Shown here piece by piece: positions 9,790 through 20,984 of a DNA stretch of 64,000 bases. Positions within the stretch are counted from its first letter, which is position 1. Every line of letters begins with the position of its first letter. The notes under the pieces were generated by a model, which saw nothing but the letters and a program-made list of their open reading frames with translations, did no database searches and was not told the origin of the DNA. The translations under genes and the position numbers were made by a program. Origin of the DNA: Symsagittifera roscoffensis (Eukaryota; Xenacoelomorpha; Acoela; Convolutidae); NCBI RefSeq assembly GCF_963678635.1, contig NC_087065.1, positions 15,907,156 to 15,971,155 of the forward strand. The letters are read 5' to 3'.

Positions 9790-11951
9790 TCGTTCATTTT
9801 GCAAGATGAATCACACTGTTCCGTACGTGAGTGAGAACTTTGGCACACTGAAATGTTGGAATAGTTAGCTATCGCTTGGAACGTTTCAGCAGCGTTAGCA
9901 ATTCGTTTCTCACGTTATCTTTCTTGGCTGGTCATATGATCTGTCGACTGGCCAATCGTGTTGCAGGAAGTGACGTCATGTGCTAAGAAATGTTGAGAGA
10001 ATTTATTTCTTATTTGCGACCACGAATTTCTCGGCATTAGATGATCAAAACCTAGGAGCGTACTAATCTGATTTACTGATGCGATAACAAATTTTTCATC
10101 ATCCAGAGAAACTGGTACGGGTTCACCCGATGGGTGTCGGGATATATAATCGACGAATCCCATATCTTTACCGGGTAAATGTTCGACAGTAAAGTTGAAT
10201 GGTAGTAATTTGTCCGCCCAACGGGTGAGACGTGATTGGGCCGTTTTAGTATATTTGTCGTCTTTCAGTGCTCCTATTAAGGCTTTGTGGTCTGGTAAAA
10301 TTGAAAATTGTTTGCCTAATAGGTAATTTTTGAAATGGTCTAGTGCCCACACTAATCCCAGTAATTCGAGTTCATTGGTGCTGTATTTTAATTCGGCAAT
10401 ATTCAAAAATCTGCTAGCGAACGCTACGGTCTTCCAATTCCTCCGATGGTCTTGTTCGATGGAGGCGCCCAATCCTAAATGTGAGTCATCGCATTTCACT
10501 CGAGTGTTCAGTTTTACATCGAAATGATGGTTCGTCACCGTATTGCAAATTTCTTTCTTGATTTTTTCAAACACTTCCGTGTGTGCTGTGGACCACTTAA
10601 ATGGTTTATTTTTTTGCATAAGTTCTCTAAACGGTGTTGATAGGGACGCTAAATTTGATATGAATTTATTAAATTGATTAATCGATCCCATTAATGATCT
10701 AATATCTTTGATACAGTTTGGTTCTTTCAGATTTCTGATTGCGTCAGATTTATGTATTAGGGGTGTCGTCCCTTTTGCATCGATTTTAAATCCCAACCAT
10801 TCTATGTTGTGAGTTAAGAATGTGCATTTTTCCCATTTTATGGCTAGTCCCTCGTCGTCTAGAGTTTTTAAAACGTTAATAACTAGCTTTTTATGTTCGT
10901 CCTCGCTACCCACGGTGGCGACTAGGATGTCGTCGAGATAACAATGGGTATTTGGTAGTTTTTCCGTCAAATGGTCCATTATGCGTTGAAATTCATTAGG
11001 CATATCGCCTAGTCCGTAAAATCCGGTTTTAAAACGGTAGGAACCCGTTACTTCTCGCCCCACGATGTTGAAATTACATTGATTACTAGCCTTTTTAGAA
11101 AGCGGTATTTGACTGTAAGCGTATTTTAGATCAATCGACGAGAACCAGATGTTTTTTTCATTATGGCCGCTAATCGTAACTGCTTTGTTGTCAATTAGTT
11201 CGAATAGGTTCGGCATTTGATATCTATTACGAAATATCTGTTTGTTCAATAGTTTCGAGTTTAATGCTAGTTTGATTGATCCGTCCCTTTTTGCTGTAAT
11301 CACGATGGGGGAGATGAAACAATCTTCAGAGCATCTAGATAATTTTTCAATGTGTCCGTCTCTTAGTAATTGGTCAATAAATAATTTGACTTTAGGGAGA
11401 AGATGGATCGGGATACGTTTCCTTTTCACCTGTATCGGTTTTATCGGTTCGTTAAAATAAGTATTAACTACGAAGTTCTTTGATCTACCAGTTCTTTTTA
11501 TAAGGTCTGAAAAATGTTTTGATATGTATGTTTTAAACTCACTTTGAGATGGTGTCTCTTGGCTTTGATCCTGTTTGTTATCCGATACGAATTTTATTTG
11601 GTTGACGTTTATCCCAATGGGTGATCCTTTCTGGTCTTTCCATGGCTTTGGCCCATTGGGTGGAGGTTGTTTCTGGAATACTACGATTCCCAGATTCGGC
11701 AAGATGTCATTTCCCAGTAGATTTCTTTCAGCCCCTTCGGTGATGAAGAGTTTTTGGTCGCTAGCCTCCCAGCCCTTCGATCGGATTCTCACTCGAACTC
11801 TTCCAATAATGATGATTGTACTCTCGAAGCCCTGGTATGCTTTCTTTGTTATTTCGTCCACAGGTTCTAGTTTTAAAAATCTATCTCGTATCTTCAATTT
11901 GTGTAGTAGATCTTTTTTCATGAATGAAACTGGACTTGCTGAGTCAATTTA
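9772..11951 (-). pseudogene. Protease, reverse transcriptase and RNase H of gag-pol
   Basis: The frame is continuous with gag except for a TAA at 11949-11951. Right after that stop comes the retropepsin active site IDSASP, where the usual DSG or DTG is DSA. Counting from the first Met (11921), RT spans about residues 165-370 with the catalytic Asp in SSIDLKYAY (264) and YLDD at 328-331. RNase H spans about 465-595 with CDDS (478-479), NELEL (516-520), LPDHK (542-546) and HLPGKD (581-586). A further TAA at 9915-9917 interrupts the RNase H to integrase linker, after which the same frame stays open to about 9790. Apart from these stops the enzymatic domains look intact. Confidence 0.92.
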
Positions 11952-13163
11952 AATTTCAGTACGGTAAGGGTTGAAATTTCCCAGAGATACCTTTATTGTC
12001 TTTTTCAGTTCTAGTCCTTCGTGATTGAATACTGTTCTCACTCCGCGTTCTATCTTGTCTTCTACGGCATTTATTTGGCTATCCGTGTCTACAGCTAGAT
12101 TTAAGAAATCATCTAAGTTGACCTCGAATTCGGGATTTTCCTGCGGGTTGGCCCGGATATTTTCGTTTTCCTGAGGTACTCGATTCTGTTCGACGATGTT
12201 TGTTTGTGTCCTTGCTGAACTCCTGCAATGTTTAGCAAAGTGTCCTTTGCGTCCGCACGTATTGCAATTTCTATCTCTGGCCGGGCATGTGGATAAATGT
12301 CCTTTTTTGAATTGTTGACCACAGTTGCGGCATTTGTTATTTTCAACAATGTTTAGGGTTGGTTCATTCTTTACGTATTGTGGTCTTGGTACTGCGTTAT
12401 AAGTTGGGAATTTTAGGTAGTGTTGATGGATTTTAGTACCTTTCTCGTGAACTAATACGTAGGATAGTACGTTTTCTGGGGTCAAGTATTCTATACATAG
12501 TTTCTTCTGGATCTCGACATTTCTCATGTTTGTTATGAAAATGTCTCTTACTAATTCTGACTCGAGTTCCCCCAGTTTACAATTTTTCGCTAATTCAGAA
12601 AGTATTTCGTGGAATTTTTCTAACGACTCGTGTTCTTTCTGTCTTCGGCCAAAAAATTTAAATCTTTCGTATGTTAGGTTTGTAGTGATCGTGAACGTAG
12701 TTTTTAGTAGTTCCCAAAATTCTGCGAAATTAATATCCAGAATTCTTTTGCCAGGATTTTTATGTGAGAAGCATTTCTGTCCTTCTTTTCCAAGTGCTAG
12801 GTATAATTGAGATTTTAGCTTCTTGTCAATGTCTCCGATTTGGAGATCGTTGAATTTTGCGTTGTCTTCCGCCCTTCTCCTTATCAATTCTTCGTTATAA
12901 TTTTGTACGGCTATTCTATGGTGTTCTTCTTTTTAGGCCCGACGGGCTTGATCATCGGACGGGTCCGGTGGTTCTGCCGTAGGGTATGCTAGTTTGTTTC
13001 TTATCGGTGGGTTAATTACATCTTCGATGTCTATGTAATCTTTCGCGATAATTGTCAATTGAAACTTTTCCGACCACCTTTCCCAGTCGTGTTGATTTTC
13101 ATTTGATGAGTTGTTCCAAAAAAACTCTAGTCCTCGTAGGTTTGATTCGTTTGACTGCGCCAT
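11952..13163 (-). pseudogene. gag: Gag polyprotein, interrupted by one stop
   Basis: Starts at ATG 13161-13163, whose A is the last base of the 5' LTR. About 76 codons in, a TAA at 12933-12935 interrupts the frame, which then stays open to 11949. Two zinc knuckles sit in the C-terminal half: CRNCGQQFKKGHLSTC (spacing 2-7-3) and CNTCGRKGHFAKHC (the standard CX2CX4HX4C). The part before them is helical and charged, as expected for capsid. Gag and protease share one frame, so the original protein was probably a single gag-pol fusion rather than a frameshifted pair. Confidence 0.9.
13153..13162 (-). promoter_or_regulatory. Primer-binding site, tRNA-Ser type
   Basis: The minus strand immediately after the 5' LTR reads TGGCGCAGTC, then diverges. 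This is complementary to a tRNA ending GACTGCGCCA, which fits animal tRNA-Ser (acceptor GCAGTC, discriminator G). There is no spacer between LTR and site, and its first two bases are the TG of the gag start codon. Confidence 0.7.
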
Positions 13164-13501
13164 GTTAAAAAAATTAGGATAACACTCGTAGTTGATTAAG
13201 AGTGGGTAACTTAAACTAAGACTAGATTAAGACTAAGGTTGGGTAAGATTCCTACAATAAAAAGTAGGCTTTTATTTAAGACTAAATAAAATACGGTGAT
13301 AGCTAACTAGAGTAAAAGAGGTTAAAAAGGTTGAATTAGTTTTCTGTTGGTTTGTTGCATATCACAAAAGATAGTGAAAAAATTCCAAGTTTACCAAAAG
13401 CCGTTGCGCTTTTGGCAGGTGTATATAAATTAATAACGTAAAGGTCAACGATCAGTATAGCTCAGAGGTTAAACGGTCAAACATTAATAATACATTTTAC
13501 A
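13163..13501 (-). repeat. 5' LTR of the gypsy element
   Basis: A 339-bp direct repeat of 4110-4436 with TG and CA ends. It carries a 12-bp block (GTAAAGGTCAAC) that the other LTR lacks. Differences include A for G in the ACAATAAAAAG context and G for A in CTGTTGGTTTG. The promoter-like TATATA, hairpin and AAATAAA motifs are as in the other LTR. Since this LTR drives transcription, the RNA should start near the hairpin. Confidence 0.93.
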
Positions 13502-13506
13502 GTCTC
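13502..13506. other. Target-site duplication GTCTC, right
   Basis: Matches 4105-4109 exactly. Confidence 0.9.
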
Positions 13507-14342
13507 ATTTCAAGGTAATAAATTATCGTGCAATAGCTTCAATCACCTTAATTCAAACCGTGAAAATTAGGTTTCAGTCGAATAAAAATAGTTTTTTTAA
13601 GCGGTATTTTTGAAATAATTAACTTAAAAAATTGGAAAAAAAATTGCTAGAAATTAGACAGATTTTTTGAAAAATATTTTATCTAATTTTCGTTTTTCTA
13701 GTCATTTTTCTGCAAAAATTGTTTTCAAATTGGCCTTGTTTACTCTAACTGTCGAATATGCCTAAGTTATATTTTTTGTTGAGATCACACCACGCAGAAA
13801 AAAATTTTGATATAAAAAACTTTCTAATTTGCTATCTAATTGCTTTCTAATTTGCTATCCTTGTTGCAACTAAGTTTTGAAGACTGATAACATTGAACAG
13901 TATAAGAACCTTAAAACCTTAATACTTTAAACCCTATGTTGCGTAGTAACAAATTACTACTCCAAAAAAGACAAATGACTCAACGGGTAAGCATTTAAAA
14001 AACTTTATATAATCACAGTTTGCCTCCTTTTGCAAAAAAAGGGTGATTAAAAGAACTCAATTGAAGAAACGCATTTTAAAAAAAATATTAAGGAGAAACA
14101 TGGTTGGTAGGGTAGTTTTCAATCGTTCTATCAGCTTTTGAAACTTTTATGAGACGGGAGCAAAACGTTATTCCTGGAACAAAACTTTTTTATAATTCAT
14201 TTTTTTGATGTTTCAAATTCAACCAGTCAACCAAATATGATTAATTGTAAATGTTATAAAATAGTTGCACATAAACATTCCCGAAAGGTTTTATATCCTA
14301 TACCTCAAAATTAATGACAAAAAAGTGTCTCTCCCAGGATGA
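13507..14342. other. AT-rich non-coding sequence
   Basis: I see no coding signal, RNA gene or clear repeat boundary. Confidence 0.5.
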
Positions 14343-14346
14343 CTAT

Positions 14347-14756
14347 TGAGTTACAATCCTTTAGGTTAACTCATAGAGTAATTTCGGATAGGGTACACCG
14401 TCTGCTCGTCACGCTATCTTATTTTCGGCCGGATAGATTCGTGCAACTTCTTAGTCTAATACCGATCCTAATCTTACTCTTATATCTACTAGTCTCAGGG
14501 TGTTTAACTAGTCTCTGCTAGGCTCAATAGATCTAGAGTATACTGGCTTATTGCGACTGCTGAAGTTCTCTTGTAGAGGTAACTAATTTCTAAGTTAAAT
14601 TCAAATCTCTCTGGTGCTGAAATTACAAGTAATTTGAGCAGTAACAAATAAGTGGGTTGTTAGTTGGATGGATTATGATTGGTTAATATTAAATATTTTA
14701 CAGTGGTAAAATATCTAATTTATCCAATAATAAAATGTAGTTTAGATCAGGTTCCA
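14347..14756 (-). mobile_element. Solo LTR of the 410-bp LTR family
   Basis: This is the reverse complement of the 410-bp LTRs at 34068 and 35758, with moderate divergence. It begins TGAGTTACAATCC and ends GATCAGGTTCCA, flanked by a CTAT duplication at 14343-14346 and 14757-14760. No internal region follows, so it is a solo LTR from recombination of a former full element. Confidence 0.88.
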
Positions 14757-14760
14757 CTAT

Positions 14761-17160
14761 CCTAGTTTAAACTTCCCTATTTTGAAACTTCTTTTAAGTT
14801 TTGTGGGTAGTTTTTTTTACCTTTATTTTATAGCAGCTTTTTCCCAATAAAAATAGGTTTTTTTTTGGGAAAAATCTGAATGCAGTAATCATAGTCAAAA
14901 ACCTAGCTTGTAAAATTTTATTTTTGTAATACTATTTATAATATTAAGATTTTAAATGGTTCGGGAAAAGAAAACATCAATGTTGATTATTCATGTCATA
15001 TAGCTTTGGACGTTGTAAGTCGGGCTGAGACAAATGTTTAAAAGTTACTTGCATAAAAAATAGTCAGCATAACTAACCATTAACTGTGCAAATTAACTGG
15101 TTTCTCTGAACTTCCTCCGGTTAGCTCACAAGCCAAAAAGTAAATTTAATCATTGATGTTTTATTGATGTTTTGTTATTTCTTTGTGCGACTGTGGCAAA
15201 TTTTTATCTCATTATAAGAAAAATTTGAAAAAATATTTAAAAATCATAATTTAAATTTGCCGATAATAGACGGATAAAATCGATTTGAAAAATTTAATTT
15301 CCTAAAATGTTCATTAGATTTGTAATAGATTTTTAAACAAACGTAACCAATAAAATTTAAAATCAAAAAGCCATTATAATCCATTTTAATTGATTACAAA
15401 TCTTTCTAGTTTTCAAAATCATCGATGATTTCTTGTACGTGCTTAAGAAACCGTATCGTACAAACACGTTCACAGTTCCCATGTTCCCCACTAGAATTCA
15501 CCCTCCGCCCGCATCAGAAACCCCACTACAGAAACCCCAAGTCCCCGCACATCCCCGTTTACCAAATCGTTCCCTCTGTTTACTCCCCTCTTTTACTCGT
15601 TTGATTCGCACATTTTTTGGCTCTTAACCCCTTTTCCCATCTTTTTTCCATACTTTGAGAGAGGGAAGAGGGTGAAGATGGGAGAGGGTCTAGGAAAATT
15701 TAAGACAGGGACGCGGAGATGGAGATTGGGTAAACAAAACTGAAGAAAAACTATGCGGCATTGGCAAATAAAACTGTAGAACAATGCCAAAAATTGTAAT
15801 TATTACAAAAACGTGATTGAATCAGAAACAAGTTGAAATGATTAAACGAACAGCAAAATATTTAATTTATATTTAAAATGATTATGAAAAATTGAAAAAA
15901 AAAAATCCTAAAGTATCTCTGTTGTAAATGATTAAATTGGATTATAAATCATTTGAAACAAAATTGACGGTAGCTTTGAAAAAATCAAACAAATTCGAAT
16001 ATGAATGGATGGAGTTTATTGCTCTGAAAAATAGCATGATTATAACATTTTAAATTATTTAGAAAGGATTGTTTTTGAAATCTATAGAAATAGCTTTCAG
16101 AAAATCAATAAAATTGATTATTATCCATGAACCTCCTGTGAAAAAAGTCGCAATCTCCAATCTTGTAACATTTTAAGGAAAGTTGTGAATGTTTTTTTTA
16201 GCAAAATTGTAGATAACGACTTATGAACAAACCGGACAGTTTTTGATGCAAACCTCCAAATATGCGAATGCACCGACACAATTTAACGTTCCCGCATTCA
16301 GTTTCAAGCGTTAAAACTCGGTTATAATATTTCTTTTTGAGATCAAATATAATCAATTATATTACATTATAACCGATTATAATCAATTATTTTAATCCGA
16401 ATTGCTAACTTAATTGTTTTGCAGAAAAAAAAACATTATAATCGATTATAACTGCTTATAATCTCTTTTGTTTGCCCATTTGGTTTTCGACCTTCTACCT
16501 GATTTGCTTATATTTTTTATTTTTTTCTAGACGTTGCTTTATGAGAAAAAAATGGGAAAACTGTGTCAGCACTATTGAAATCAATTCGAATTTATAATGT
16601 TTTTCTTTTTCAATTCTTCTTTATTATAGTTGTTTCATTATGCACATTTTAAGTTTTTTCTTACCATCAAAATATCAGCAAACTGCTTAAGTTTCAAGAT
16701 TTCTATAGCAGAGTTACATTTCACCTATCGCGGGATTCTTTCAACTGATATGAAGGGATCCCTATGAAACTTTTGTTTCGTGGTAAAACTTTGTGTTCAG
16801 ATGAGCAAAAGAAAAACAAGACTTTTAGTGACAAGAAAAATCAAGAAAAAATTAATTTTTATAAGTTATTTCAGTTGATTAAAAGAGACTATAAGAGATT
16901 GTAAGAGATTGTCAGAGTTTATAAGAGTTTATAAGAGCTTATAAAAGTTTACAAGAAAGTATAAGAGATTGTAGAAAAAACTATAATCAATTGTAATTGA
17001 TTATAATTTACTATAAAATCACGAAAAATTTTATCAGTATAATGGATTATAAATCGTTTATAATTTTACTGAGTGCGGGTTGCATATACCTTTCGATGAG
17101 CTTGATATTTGTAAAGTTGCAATTAATTTTTGCAGATTGGTCCAAAGCTCATATTCCTTT
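14761..17160. repeat. AT-rich region with dispersed repeats
   Basis: No gene found. A GC-richer island at 15440-15760 has C-rich and G-rich strands (CCCCACTACAGAAACCCC, GGGAAGAGGGTG) like remnants of an inverted-repeat element. 16320-17060 is full of TATAATCGATTATAA-like words and of tandem AAGAGATTGT / AAGAGTTTAT units (16880-16975). Confidence 0.5.
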
Positions 17161-17315
17161 ATGTTGAAATCGATCAAATTCATGGAGAGAACAATTCATA
17201 TTATTCTATTTCACTGTGTTAGCCTGAGTTCTGGTTACGCCAAAGATCACAAAATTAACTCAATGAAATTTCACGCAGCATTCGAGAAGGCACAAGCAAA
17301 TGTCAACAAAATCAG
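17161..17315 (+). CDS. CAP-domain gene, exon 1 (signal peptide)
   Basis: Encodes a start, a hydrophobic segment (IHIILFHCVSLSSGYA) that looks like a signal peptide, and a short hydrophilic stretch. Two in-frame ATGs are possible, 17161 and 17182; the second leaves a compact 18-19 residue signal. The exon ends ATC AG before GTTAGA, a fair donor. Two bases (AG) are left over, and the next recognised exon at 19912 starts with G followed by an in-frame GCA AAG, giving Arg across the junction. That phase match is the reason for linking them. The product would be secreted. 5' untranslated exons cannot be excluded. Confidence 0.55.
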
Positions 17316-18067
17316 GTTAGAGTCGATTGCTTTCATTTGAGGTCAATAAAGATGTCGACAATCTGCAATGCCATCCGTTAGTTTTTTTCAGACCAATTTC
17401 TTCGACCATCATCAGAAAAATAGGGCTGCAGTAATCCTACAGTGTGTCTAAACTGGGCAAAACAGTTAAGAAATTTGAATTCAATTTTTGTTTTGAGTTT
17501 TCTTAGACAATAAAAATGTTTTTTTTTAGACAATGTATTCTTTTTTAAAAAACAAAATCGATATTTATGGGTCCCAGGAAAATGCAATGTAATCAATAAT
17601 TTATCATTCTAAATAGATTTTGTTCAGATTCTATACAGATTTAATAACGCAAAACATATATATTTTCTAGAATCTAGAAACAATTTTTCTGAACTGCAAA
17701 AAAACTTGTATATTATCTATTTTATGTCCAAATGGCTTACAAAAAATCAAATTTTACTACGAGAAAATTTTTTTTTGAACAAATCGGTTATAATAGTTTT
17801 GCCTATATATCTTAGTGTTGTCATTGCGGGCTTCTTTTTTATTAACACTCTTTTTGTTATCTTTCGTTTGATTTGATCGAAAATTACACGACAAAAATCT
17901 ACCAAAATTGCTCATTTATCGGCCAAACCCTTAGGCTTATTTCACAATATAAACGTCCCAAAGTATTTGATAATTTTTTTGCAGAACTTTTCTGGAAAAA
18001 AAATTTCTTTCAACAAAATGTTTTGAGTTGTTTGCAAAAACAGTTACCAAAGTTGTCTGCAATTGTT

Positions 18068-18873
18068 GTTCCGACTTTTGAAGATAAAAGAGAATGTATA
18101 TTCTTGCGGTGGTTTTTTCAGACCACTTTCGTTGATCACTAATGAAACTTTCTTTAGATCAATTAAGATAACGATTCCCTGGGTCCCATTAAAAAACTCA
18201 CATACATTTTTTTCCAGTGAAGCTCTAGGGTTTGAAATGTTGAAGTGTGCCAGTTTGGCCAAAATCTTGACCTTTTCAGGAGTGCTTTGAAGATTTAATC
18301 TATGATTTTGAAAGCGTAGTGCAAACTACTTATGCATACCACAAAAGTCAATGTAAGCTGAAGTGAGCTAGTTGTTTTTTTTTTTTTAATTGAATATATT
18401 GTTAAGCTTGAGTTGATTTTTTTCTCTCCAGACACTTATAGACTTTTATATTACCGTTTTTTGAAAGAAATGACCCAGAAACAGTTCGAACTTGAAATGA
18501 GGAATGCAAGCTGTTTTCATTATAGATGAGTAGTTGTAAATTTGACAATTTTGGACAATTAACACGCGATATAATTCGCACTATTAACGCGTAAGCGGAG
18601 ATTTAATCCGTCTTAGAAATCGTTCCAAATTGGTCAAAAGAAGCTTATTTGCCGTAATTGATTTGTTACAAGGAGCGAAATCTATTGTTTTGTATTTTTT
18701 ATGGCGTGTGGGGGGATAATTTTTATAGAAAATTTTCAAATTTCAGAAAAAAAGTTTTTCATTTTATTTATTTCATTTAATTTTTTTATGTTGTTTATGT
18801 TATTACTGCTCCATAAACGTTAAAAGGCAGTCGGAACTTCCTGGACTTCGCCCTGATACAAGCAGTCTTGTTT
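18068..18873 (+). mobile_element. Helentron-like non-autonomous element, diverged
   Basis: Starts GTTCCGACTTTTGAAG with a damaged 5' hairpin, contains the ggtggttttttcag, TTAACGCGTAAGCGGAGA and GGCGTGTGGGGGG blocks, and ends AGTCGGAAC, a damaged hairpin (CTGGACTTCGCCCTG) and AGCAGTCTTGTT. It is longer than the roughly 540-bp copies because of extra sequence around 18230-18540. Confidence 0.75.
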
Positions 18874-19179
18874 AAAATATGTCAACCAATAATTTAGGAC
18901 ATATTATGATGGAAACACGTCTTGTTAATTGTAAAAGAAAACACTACTTTCTTTCTCAGGCGGCAGTACAAAACCAACTGTTGAAAAATAGGAGAGAAAT
19001 TCTGGAAAATTACTGCTTTTGTTTGGGGTAACTTTTCAAAATAGCTCACGAGGTAAATTTATATAGCTCAAGTTCATTCTTAATGTAGACTTGAAAAGAA
19101 TAGTTCACTAGTCACTTTCACTATTCAATTCAAACATAAGAAGCACTTTTGAAAAAAAATTACAAAAATAATTATACCC

Positions 19180-19615
19180 AGGGTGGTTTTTTTCTACACT
19201 ACTTTCGAAGTTTTAACTAGCCATTTTTGAACAATTTTTTCCATCATGTAGAAAAAAAAACATTTATGTCCAACTATTCTCAAATTTGAAAGATAACTTA
19301 CGTGTGATTGTTTTGTGAAAAGTTATGGGGTTTTGAAATTCAGCAAACTTATGATATTCGCAAACACTTTATGATAACGAATTGAAAGCGCTATTTAATA
19401 TTGGCGTCAAACTTAATATTTGGTTATACAATTAAAGAGGCTAAGGAAATCAAGTTGTAACTTGGCAATTGGTACTTTGTAGAGCGAGAGCTTTGAAAAA
19501 ATTCAGAAAGGTTTTTTTCCCCATTTTTTTTAATTGAACTTTTCAAAAATGGTTTCAAAGCCGGCGTTGAATGGCAATTGTAGCAACCATGACTCCGACC
19601 TGATACAACATGTTT
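19180..19615 (+). mobile_element. Degenerate Helentron-like remnant
   Basis: Shares the GGGTGGTTTTTTTC, TTTTAACTAGCCATTTTTGA and AAGTTATGGGGTTT blocks with the family, but the two termini are strongly eroded (the end reads ACTCCGACCTGATACAACATG). Confidence 0.5.
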
Positions 19616-19911
19616 TCCTCAAGAGTGATGGAAATTGGGAGTACTTCTATATAGGCCTTGGTTTTTTTTCCAGGAAAAAGTTTTAAAATTTTTCTCACAC
19701 TCTGTTTCGATTTTTGGCTGTTTTGAGTTTTGACCTCTTTTCAATCTCAGTTCATTTCCTTTGTTAAAATGAAGGCAAACTCCACTAACGAACAGCAAAA
19801 ATCTTATGAGTTCAAGAACAATTTGATCGACTTCTAACTTCGAAAGTGGAACTTGACTTTCAGATTTCCCAGCAAGCATTTTTACCTATCCATTTTTACC
19901 TACGTTTACAG

Positions 19912-20036
19912 GGCAAAGTCGGGCAACAGGGTTGTTCTGCTGGATAGAGACTCAACATTTATGTCAATTCAAAACGTTCATAAACAGCATAGAGAGAACG
20001 CCGGACTACAATCCCTTCAAATTGACAAATCAATGT
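19912..20036 (+). CDS. CAP-domain gene, exon 2 (start of CAP domain)
   Basis: Follows the acceptor TTTACAG and is open for 41 codons, ending before the donor GTAAGC. It contains QNVHKQHRENAGLQSLQIDK, the N-terminal CAP signature (HNxxR-like, then a Leu-x-x-D of the first helix), ending at Ser-Met with one leftover base. CAP (SCP/TAPS, antigen 5, PR-1) proteins are secreted and cysteine-rich, and bind sterols or lipids or act as venom allergens in different animals; the role here is unknown. Reading past the donor gives a stop soon after, as expected of intron. Confidence 0.7.
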
Positions 20037-20984
20037 GTAAGCTTTGCACTCAAATCGGATAATCAATCATCAATTTTCGTTCACGGGAAAAAGTTTACCC
20101 CTTTCTACTGATGCTTGAGTGTATTAAATTGACAGGAAGCTAGGACGTTCAAAACATTTTTTCTCAACTTGAATGCAATTAATCAGCTGATATTTGTTGT
20201 GAAACTCTTTTGAAACAATTCCAAAAAAATTCCTGAAATATATAAAAGATCGTTTTCATACAGCAGTTTAATCTAAACAAACAAGCGATCTCAGAAAAAA
20301 GTTTTAACAGTCTTATTGTCAATTGGCACATATATTTCAAAATTTGTATAACGAAAAAAAAGTCAATCAGCTACAGTGCATGTATTTACCAATAAATAAG
20401 TTTTGTGTTTAAGTGAATGAGAAACCACAATTTTCTCTTTTTGTTTGCGCGGCTGAAAACAGGCAAAGTTTGCAAAAATATACTTTTGTGGCCAGTGTGC
20501 TAAGTGTAGAAAAAACTAATAATTTAGATCTTGGTGCTTTTTTTATGATTTGTTCAATGAAACAAAACGTAAAAAGCTCTGATAATTACAAAATGCAATC
20601 AACGTTTAAAGCATTTATGAATGCACTTAGGTATATGTTCACTTTTTGAGTTAATGATTTTCAAATTCTGAAAACTAGTTGAATTTTGCTCTCCAAATAC
20701 GACAGCAGAAATGGTAACAAATTCTTGTTATCAAGGAGTACTTTTATAAGATTTCAAGATAAACCCCTTGATCCAGTTTTTGAAAAAAAGATATCTTTAA
20801 ATTTATTTTTAAATTGGTTTATCTTTAATTAGGCTAGGCACAAAATTTGGTTTCAGTAGTTCAGTGGATTAAGATTAAAAGACAAGTATTTAAACTTGCT
20901 CCAGAGTGTAATTGGATTGTACGTACAAATTTTCCGTTGACTCCGGGTACATATAGCTAACAAATAAAATTTTTAGGCACGTGT

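Larger units (their letters stand above)
4110..13501 (-). mobile_element. Ty3/gypsy-type LTR retrotransposon, broken
   Basis: A 9392-bp element transcribed on the minus strand. In transcription order it has the 5' LTR (13163-13501), primer site, gag, protease, reverse transcriptase, RNase H, integrase copy A, integrase copy B with a long tail, non-coding 3' region and 3' LTR (4110-4436). The order RT, RNase H, integrase places it in Ty3/gypsy (Metaviridae-like). The tRNA-Ser-type primer and fused gag-pol frame would suit the mag lineage, which is an inference. The LTRs differ at about seven positions plus a 12-bp indel, roughly 2 percent, so insertion is not very recent. Three in-frame TAA codons and several single-base frameshifts make this copy non-functional as written. 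Without the internal duplication it would be about 7.5 kb. Confidence 0.95.
17316..19911 (+). other. Intron 1 of the CAP gene
   Basis: AT-rich, with a Helentron-like element at 18068-18873 and a degenerate related stretch near 19180-19615. Small frames on the minus strand here match repeats, not a gene. Confidence 0.45.

Noticed and set aside
9915-12935. Alternative genetic code with TAA as sense codon
   Set aside because: Other genes in the window end normally at TAA or TGA, and the element also has frameshifts, so simple decay explains the stops.
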